Shown: positions 7,193 through 10,691 of the stretch, piece after piece
Numbering within the stretch: the stretch's first letter is position 1
How the letters are laid out: every line of letters begins with the position of its first letter
NCBI GenBank assembly: GCA_022706165.1
Contig: JAKJDA010000004.1
Span: forward strand, 1-10,691
Origin: Candidatus Hydrogenedentota bacterium
GTDB lineage: Bacteria; Hydrogenedentota; Hydrogenedentia; Hydrogenedentales; SLHB01
Reading direction: 5' to 3'
Length of the DNA: 10,691 bases
Notes under the pieces: model-generated
Databases searched by the model: none
Seen by the model: the letters and a program-made list of their open reading frames with translations, nothing else
Told to the model about the DNA's origin: nothing
Position numbers and translations under genes: made by a program

Positions 7193-7232
7193 GTGCGCTT
7201 TCCTTCTCGGCGTTGCTCGGCGTTCTCTGCAT

Positions 7233-7269
7233 CTCTGCGTGAAGGAATTTCGAACCATAGCGCGCAGAG
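7233..7269 (+). repeat. Direct repeat copy 2 (hairpin element, 37 bp)
   Basis: Matches the copy at 6925-6960: CTCTGCGT start, identical 13-bp core at 7241-7253, GCGCAGAG end, with only a few substitutions and small indels between them. The two copies bracket the decayed gene. Confidence 0.75.
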
Positions 7270-7361
7270 ATTGCGAAGTTCGCAAAGAAAAGCATCTGCG
7301 CTCGTTCTTGTCGGCGACATCCGTGTGTCTTTGTGGTGAATCTTGGCTCCGCTTTGCCGGG

Positions 7362-7940
7362 TTAGGACTTGGCGTTTGCGTTGTGCGTCGCCGGCGCCGC
7401 CGCCGCGAGAAGGGCTGACAACCGGTCCCAGTAGGCGAGGGCCGCCCAGAGCAGGAACGGCAAGGTCATCACGGTGTATTCGCCAATCGCAATCACGCTT
7501 TGCGCAAAGGCCGGATTCTGGATGATGGTCTGGTAAAACGCACAAGCCAGAATGAGGTAGGCGGCATGGCCCGCGCTCAGGATCGCCATGCCGATCCCCA
7601 GAATGCGCAGCCGCTTGAGCCACGCGATCCGGGGCGTGGCAAGCACGAGCGCCACGAAGGGAGCGACGTTGGTGACAAGGCGGGCGACATCGAGAATCCG
7701 GTAGCGGCCTTCGACGACGTAGGCCAGCGTGATGCCGGTGTTGAGGATGCCCTCGGGCTTGACCGCGATGCTGTCGATCGCCACGCCTGCGGCCAGCCGG
7801 AGCGCGAAGGCGCTGACGTGCCCCAGCAACCATACGTACGCGGGCATGACGGTCCACCATAGGGGCAGGCACACGGCCGCGAACGCCGCGAACTTCACGC
7901 AAAAAAACAGCACGTCGACTACGCGGTTTTCGTTTCGCAT
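7362..7940 (-). CDS. Exosortase-associated multi-spanning membrane protein
   Basis: A 192-residue protein with about four hydrophobic segments: VLFFCVKFAAFAAVCLPLWW, a segment around YVWLLGHVSAFALRLAAGV, VTNVAPFVALVLATP, and a longer pair near ILGIGMAILSAGHAAYLIL and VMTLPFLLWAALAYW. The layout (tryptophan-rich first segment, a short extracytoplasmic part with YVVEGRYRIL, then V-x-N-x-A-P before a segment ending in TPR) resembles proteins annotated as exosortase H-associated membrane proteins; this is from memory. The ATG at 7940 was chosen because GGAG lies 6 nt upstream. It overlaps the end of the exosortase gene by 22 nt, so the two form an operon and probably a complex in the inner membrane. 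An earlier in-frame ATG at 7982 lies deeper inside the exosortase and has no better ribosome site. No clear terminator follows before the repeat patch. Confidence 0.7.
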   Translation of the reverse strand: MRNENRVVDVLFFCVKFAAFAAVCLPLWWTVMPAYVWLLGHVSAFALRLAAGVAIDSIAVKPEGILNTGITLAYVVEGRYRILDVARLVTNVAPFVALVLATPRIAWLKRLRILGIGMAILSAGHAAYLILACAFYQTIIQNPAFAQSVIAIGEYTVMTLPFLLWAALAYWDRLSALLAAAAPATHNANAKS

Positions 7941-9226
7941 TTCTGTCTCCGGTTTACGAATAGTTCCACCCAGAGCAGCCACACGGCCACCACGAAAATG
8001 ATGTAGATTCCCTGCCAGATATAGTGGTGGACAAAATCGAAGACTTTTCCCTCGCGATCATACGCCCCCAGGCCGGCCAACAGGGCGAGACGGATCAGGT
8101 TGATGCCGTACAGAACCGGCAAGCCCAGCGCCAAGCCCGCGATCCGCCGCCAGAATCCCGCAGGAAACGCAAGAATGCCGGCCAAATAGATCGCCATCGC
8201 CGAGAGGGCGCCGCAGTCCGGCACGACGCGGAAACGGAAGAAACGGTCTTCGTCATCGCCGTACACCGATCCCAGAACCGCGGGGGCGGTGCCTTGCGGC
8301 GGGGCGAGCACGGCCTTCTCGGGAAGAGATTGCGACAGGGCGTCGCGTTCCTGGCGCAACGATTCGAGTTTCGCGGTTTTTTCCTCCTCGCTCAACAGGG
8401 TGTTGCTGTTGACGCGGCGGATTTCGCCTTCGATCTCGCGCAGACGGCTTTTGGGGCCAACCTTGGCGACGAATTCAATCAGGGGGCCTGACTGGATCGC
8501 GTCGCCGGAACTTCGCATTTTCAATTCCAGCAGGAAGGCGGTTTGGGCCTGCGCGATTTGTTCTGTTTCGCGAAGCAACGCCGCGAAATCTTTGGCGGTT
8601 TGCTCTTCGTCCTGCGAAGCGGATTCCGAAAGATAGGCGAAACGGCCTTTCGCGGCTTGGAGCCGGGTCATGGCCTCCGCATTGGGAGGGATGAGCTGGC
8701 CGGGCCGCCCGATGCCCCTGTCCAGCCGATCCATGCGTTCCTGGAGATGGTCCTTGATCTGTTCGAGCGACGCGCCGTCGAGGCTTTTCATTCCGGCGAT
8801 CGCGGCCAGCCGGAGGTCGTATTCGCGCGCCAAGGCTTCGCGCAAGCGCTGGCGATACTGATACACCTCCCACGAGGAAAGGGGATTGCCTTCCAGGTTC
8901 GTGGACGGGTCCATGGCCGGCGCCTGCTCTCCGCGTGCCCAGGCTTGCGTGGCCTGACGGACGTAGTTTTCTCGTCCGATGAGTTCGTCGCCGCCTTCGA
9001 GGGTGCACTTGTGCGCGAAGGGTTTCAGGAGGGCGGCGGTGTGGCGACCCACCTGGAACAAATACCAGTTCATGGAGCGGCTATTCGAGGAAAGGTTGTA
9101 CACGGCCAGAAATACCGCCGTGTACAGCAGGAACAGGATGACAAACTTGGCCCCTGCGCCGCGACCCGGCTGTTTGGAGGGTTGTTCGTCGAGAGGCTTG
9201 TCTTGCGAGGGCTGTTGTGTTGCCAT
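7919..9226 (-). CDS. XrtH-like exosortase with large hydrophilic insertion
   Basis: A 435-residue membrane protein. Its last 100 residues match the exosortase/archaeosortase core, the transpeptidase-like enzymes that cut C-terminal sorting signals of exported proteins. Cys338 lies in PDCGALSA, Arg379 in INLIRLALL and His400/401 in FVHHYIWQ; together they give the expected Cys-Arg-His triad. The F-x-x-x-H-x-Y-x-W-Q ending points to the XrtH branch. One membrane segment lies near the N-terminus (about 27-43), after a charged Gln/Pro-rich head, and three or more in the C-terminal part. XrtH proteins are usually about 170 residues, but here some 240 residues (about 85-325) are inserted before the catalytic Cys. 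They are mostly helical, charged and coiled-coil-like (for example 120-170, 205-235, 258-300), and would lie outside the membrane. The start at 9226 has GGGG 6 nt upstream; the frame stays open to 9916 but lacks features there. The gene overlaps its downstream partner by 22 nt. Confidence 0.8.
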   Translation of the reverse strand: MATQQPSQDKPLDEQPSKQPGRGAGAKFVILFLLYTAVFLAVYNLSSNSRSMNWYLFQVGRHTAALLKPFAHKCTLEGGDELIGRENYVRQATQAWARGEQAPAMDPSTNLEGNPLSSWEVYQYRQRLREALAREYDLRLAAIAGMKSLDGASLEQIKDHLQERMDRLDRGIGRPGQLIPPNAEAMTRLQAAKGRFAYLSESASQDEEQTAKDFAALLRETEQIAQAQTAFLLELKMRSSGDAIQSGPLIEFVAKVGPKSRLREIEGEIRRVNSNTLLSEEEKTAKLESLRQERDALSQSLPEKAVLAPPQGTAPAVLGSVYGDDEDRFFRFRVVPDCGALSAMAIYLAGILAFPAGFWRRIAGLALGLPVLYGINLIRLALLAGLGAYDREGKVFDFVHHYIWQGIYIIFVVAVWLLWVELFVNRRQKCETKTA

Positions 9227-9274
9227 GGTAGACCCCGGTTTTCCCCATGTGTTGTGGTGGCCGTACAGGCGGCA

Positions 9275-9303
9275 AGAATAGCAGGGCGCGCGGTGCGGCG
9301 CAA
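9275..9303 (-). promoter_or_regulatory. Candidate promoter for the exosortase operon
   Basis: On the minus strand TTGCGC (9303-9298) and TATTCT (9280-9275) are exactly 17 bp apart, about 50 bp before the exosortase ATG. Each box matches the sigma70 consensus only partly. Confidence 0.42.
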
Positions 9304-9318
9304 GCGCGCATCGGCGCG

Positions 9319-9347
9319 TTGTGTTGGCCGGTTCTTTGCGGTACACT
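9319..9347 (+). promoter_or_regulatory. Candidate promoter for the small secreted protein gene
   Basis: TTGTGT (9319-9324) and TACACT (9342-9347) are 17 bp apart, about 56 bp before the ATG at 9404. It stands back to back with the candidate minus-strand promoter, only 15 bp away, so the divergent genes might share control. Confidence 0.4.
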
Positions 9348-9403
9348 GAAGGCGGCGGCGAAATAGCGAGGTCTGTCTCGATAGCGCGCCAGGGAGGCGT
9401 TCC

Positions 9404-9667
9404 ATGTCGAAAAAGCGGTTTTGGGCGAGCGTAGCCCTGTTTCTGGTGCTTTTCTTCACTTGTTTTATGTATGCCGGCCCGGTCGTCGCGGCGCCCAAAG
9501 CTCCCGAAGCGGATGGCGGCGGCGACAAGTCCTATATGGACAAAAAAGGCATCGAAGGGCTTTTCAGCGGCGGCGGCAAGAAGGATCCGCGCGCCCCCAA
9601 GACTTGGCAAAAGGCTTTGGGGATCGGCTCGATCGTCGTGATGGTCATCGCGCTGAAATATTTGTAG
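9404..9667 (+). CDS. Small exported protein with C-terminal membrane segment (unknown function)
   Basis: An 87-residue protein that I do not recognise as a family. Residues 1-30 form a clear signal peptide: basic SKKR, hydrophobic VALFLVLFFTCF, and a probable cleavage site after PVVAA. The middle is hydrophilic and rich in Gly, Lys and Asp. The last stretch, ALGIGSIVVMVIALKYL (71-87), is a membrane segment ending almost at the C-terminus. It is preceded by DPRAPKTWQK. The start is well supported by AGGGAGG at 9391-9397, 6 nt before the ATG. It lies divergently beside the exosortase. The tripartite layout (motif, membrane segment, C-terminus) loosely recalls an exosortase sorting tail, but it lacks the basic cluster after the membrane segment and a recognised motif, so this is only a possibility. 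Confidence 0.7.
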   Translation: MSKKRFWASVALFLVLFFTCFMYAGPVVAAPKAPEADGGGDKSYMDKKGIEGLFSGGGKKDPRAPKTWQKALGIGSIVVMVIALKYL

Positions 9668-9675
9668 CCAGAATG

Positions 9676-9734
9676 GTTCCTGCGCGGGCAGATGGTTTCC
9701 TGCATTCCGCGGACAGGGGGGCGGGCGCAGGAAC
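9676..9734. promoter_or_regulatory. Operator-like set of three TTCCTGC sites with a 10-bp inverted repeat
   Basis: GTTCCTGCGC (9676-9685) is the exact reverse complement of GCGCAGGAAC (9725-9734). The heptamer TTCCTGC also recurs directly at 9697-9703. The three sites have centres 20 bp and then 30 bp apart, close to whole helical turns. They lie between the small protein gene and the REC-PAS-GGDEF gene, 63 bp before its start codon. With no T-tract, the hairpin is unlikely to be a terminator. Confidence 0.4.
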
Positions 9735-9782
9735 AGACGGACCGCCTGGGGGCGCGGCCTATCGCGGCGGCAGTGTGGATCC

Positions 9783-9795
9783 AAGGAGGGGGAGG
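9783..9795 (+). promoter_or_regulatory. Strong ribosome binding site that fixes the GTG start
   Basis: AAGGAGGGGGAGG lies just upstream of the GTG at 9797. The AAGGAGG part (9783-9789) is 7 nt from the start codon, a near-ideal spacing. This decides for 9797 over an in-frame GTG at 9773, which lies before the site. Confidence 0.75.
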
Positions 9796-9796
9796 C

Positions 9797-10691
9797 GTGG
9801 AGACCTCGAAAAAGCGCATTCTTGTCCTGGACGATGAGCCGAGCATCCTGGACGTCCTGACGCAGCATTTGCGGGCGCAGGGCTATGTATGCGAGGCGAC
9901 GACTTCCCCGTCGCAAGCCCTTGAAATGATCCAGACGCGCCCCTTCGCCCTGTTCCTCACGGATCTCAAGATGCCCGAGATGAACGGCATCGAGATGGTG
10001 CAGCGCGCCAAGACCATCGATGAACGCGTCGCCATCGTCGTGGTGACCGCCCTCGTCGACGTAACCAGCGCCATCCAGGCCTTGCGCGCCGGCGCGGACG
10101 ATTACGTCCTCAAACCCTTCAATCTAGGCGAAATCACCCTGGCCGTCTCCCGCGCCATGGAAAAACGCGACCTTGTTCTGGAAAACCGACGGTATCAGGA
10201 GGAGTTGGAAGACCGCGTCCGGGAAGCCACCCAAGACCTCGAGCACGTCAACCGCGAGTTGCGGTCGACCCGGGATTACCTGGAAAGCCTCCTCCACAGC
10301 ACCGTCGACGCCATCATGACCCTCGATACGACCGGGAAAGTCGAATTCGCCAATCACGGCGCCTCCGTCATGTTTGGCTATTCGAAGGAAGAATTCAACG
10401 CGTTGACATCGCGCGACCTCTTTGTCGGGGGGCCCGGCGAAGCGCTCTACATCCAGCGGAAGGTTCAGGAAGGCCAACCCCTCCAAAACTACGAGACCGA
10501 GCTGCGCCACAAACAGGGCATGACCATCCCCGTCAACATGTCCTTGTCCGTCGTGCGGCATCCTGAAACGAAAAAGCCCGCTTTGCTGGCCATCTGCAAG
10601 GACATCACCGCCCAGAAACGTCTCGAGCAAGAACTCAAGGAAATGTCCATCAAGGACAGCCTGACCGGGCTCTTCAACCAACGCTATTTTC
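9797..10691 (+). CDS. REC-PAS-GGDEF response regulator / diguanylate cyclase, N-terminal part (cut at the right edge)
   Basis: An open frame of 298 codons that starts at GTG and runs off the window. Residues 1-120 form a receiver domain: acidic pocket LVLDDEPS (Asp12, Asp13), phosphoacceptor Asp56 in LTDLKMPEMNG, Thr84 in VVVTAL, and Lys106 in YVLKPF, all in place. A helical linker (about 125-160, rich in Glu and Arg) leads into a PAS domain (about 163-280, from YLESLLHSTVDAIMTLD to AICKDITAQKRLEQEL). The sequence then reaches SLTGLFNQRYF, the standard beginning of a GGDEF domain (D-x-LTGL-x-N-x-R-x-F). The full protein would therefore make cyclic di-GMP under phosphorylation and PAS control, but the GGDEF active site itself lies beyond the window, so activity cannot be confirmed. 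It follows the small protein gene in the same direction, 129 nt later, and could be co-transcribed or separately controlled. Confidence 0.9.
   Translation, partial: METSKKRILVLDDEPSILDVLTQHLRAQGYVCEATTSPSQALEMIQTRPFALFLTDLKMPEMNGIEMVQRAKTIDERVAIVVVTALVDVTSAIQALRAGADDYVLKPFNLGEITLAVSRAMEKRDLVLENRRYQEELEDRVREATQDLEHVNRELRSTRDYLESLLHSTVDAIMTLDTTGKVEFANHGASVMFGYSKEEFNALTSRDLFVGGPGEALYIQRKVQEGQPLQNYETELRHKQGMTIPVNMSLSVVRHPETKKPALLAICKDITAQKRLEQELKEMSIKDSLTGLFNQRYF

Larger units (their letters stand above)
6720..7340. repeat. Patch of CGCAGAG/CTCTGCG-type repeats around a decayed GxxExxY gene
   Basis: About 620 nt with no intact gene. It is studded with degenerate 8-9 bp units of the ACGCAGAG kind. 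A run of four stands at 6953-6987 (ACGCAGAG, ACGCGGAG, ACGCAAAG, ACGCAGAG). Further copies are CTCTGCG at 6907-6913 and 7233-7239, CTCTGCA at 6925-6931 and 7225-7231, and CGCAGAG at 7263-7269. Weaker remnants include GCAAGAACACAGAGCAG near 6743 and ACGAAACACGCAAACGCCACG near 6827. The right end reads, on the minus strand, ATTCACCACAAAGACACACG, which I recognise from memory as another common form of this environmental repeat. Such patches often accompany GxxExxY genes in environmental genomes. Their short peptide-like open frames are translation artefacts of the repeat. Confidence 0.7.

Noticed and set aside
9227..9916. 230-residue N-terminal extension of the exosortase
   Set aside because: It would run opposite both the small protein gene and the start of the response regulator, and through the candidate promoters; the ATG at 9226 has a ribosome site and starts a normal head.
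10124..10681. 185-residue minus-strand open frame
   Set aside because: It lies fully opposite the REC-PAS-GGDEF gene, which has clear domain motifs; this is a shadow.

Overview
This is a GC-rich bacterial window with two cut genes, one at each edge. The likely source is an uncultured Gram-negative environmental lineage of the Planctomycetes/Verrucomicrobia/Hydrogenedentes type. I infer that from four traits: an XrtH-like exosortase, a decayed GxxExxY gene inside its usual CGCAGAG-type repeat patch, a large-loop MFS carrier, and REC-PAS-GGDEF signalling. The phylum call is weak and rests on recalled gene content, not on a marker gene.

Layout. (1) Positions 1-973: the C-terminal half of an MFS transporter, closed by a strong intrinsic terminator. 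(2) Positions 1018-1512: about 500 nt with no convincing gene. It is full of hairpins, including a 14-bp perfect inverted repeat around a nested hairpin, and a second intrinsic terminator ends it. It looks like an RNA gene or a very long leader of unknown family. (3) Positions 1548-5165: a tightly coupled plus-strand operon of an M16 zinc peptidase, dUTPase (dut) and a GT-B-type glycan transferase with a degenerate methyltransferase-like C-terminal domain. (4) Positions 5193-6680: a DEAD-box RNA helicase with a roughly 180-nt leader that can fold in alternative ways, and a very strong terminator. (5) Positions 6720-7340: a repeat patch holding a minus-strand GxxExxY pseudogene (internal deletion plus frameshift), flanked by two direct copies of a 36/37-bp hairpin element. 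(6) Positions 7362-9226, minus strand: a two-gene operon of an XrtH-like exosortase, with an unusually large hydrophilic insertion, and an associated multi-spanning membrane protein. (7) Positions 9404-9667: a divergent small secreted or membrane protein. Plausible back-to-back promoters lie between it and the exosortase. (8) Positions 9797-10691: a REC-PAS-GGDEF response regulator starting at GTG behind a very strong ribosome binding site. It runs off the window, and an operator-like set of three TTCCTGC sites lies upstream.

How they may work together: the M16-dut pair is a common housekeeping arrangement. The glycan transferase and the exosortase pair both point to cell-envelope or extracellular-matrix work, because exosortases process proteins destined for the surface, often in glycan-producing organisms. 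The small protein beside the exosortase has an export signal and a C-terminal membrane segment, so it is a speculative partner. The most unusual items are the enlarged exosortase, the structured non-coding block between two terminators, and the decayed GxxExxY/repeat unit.
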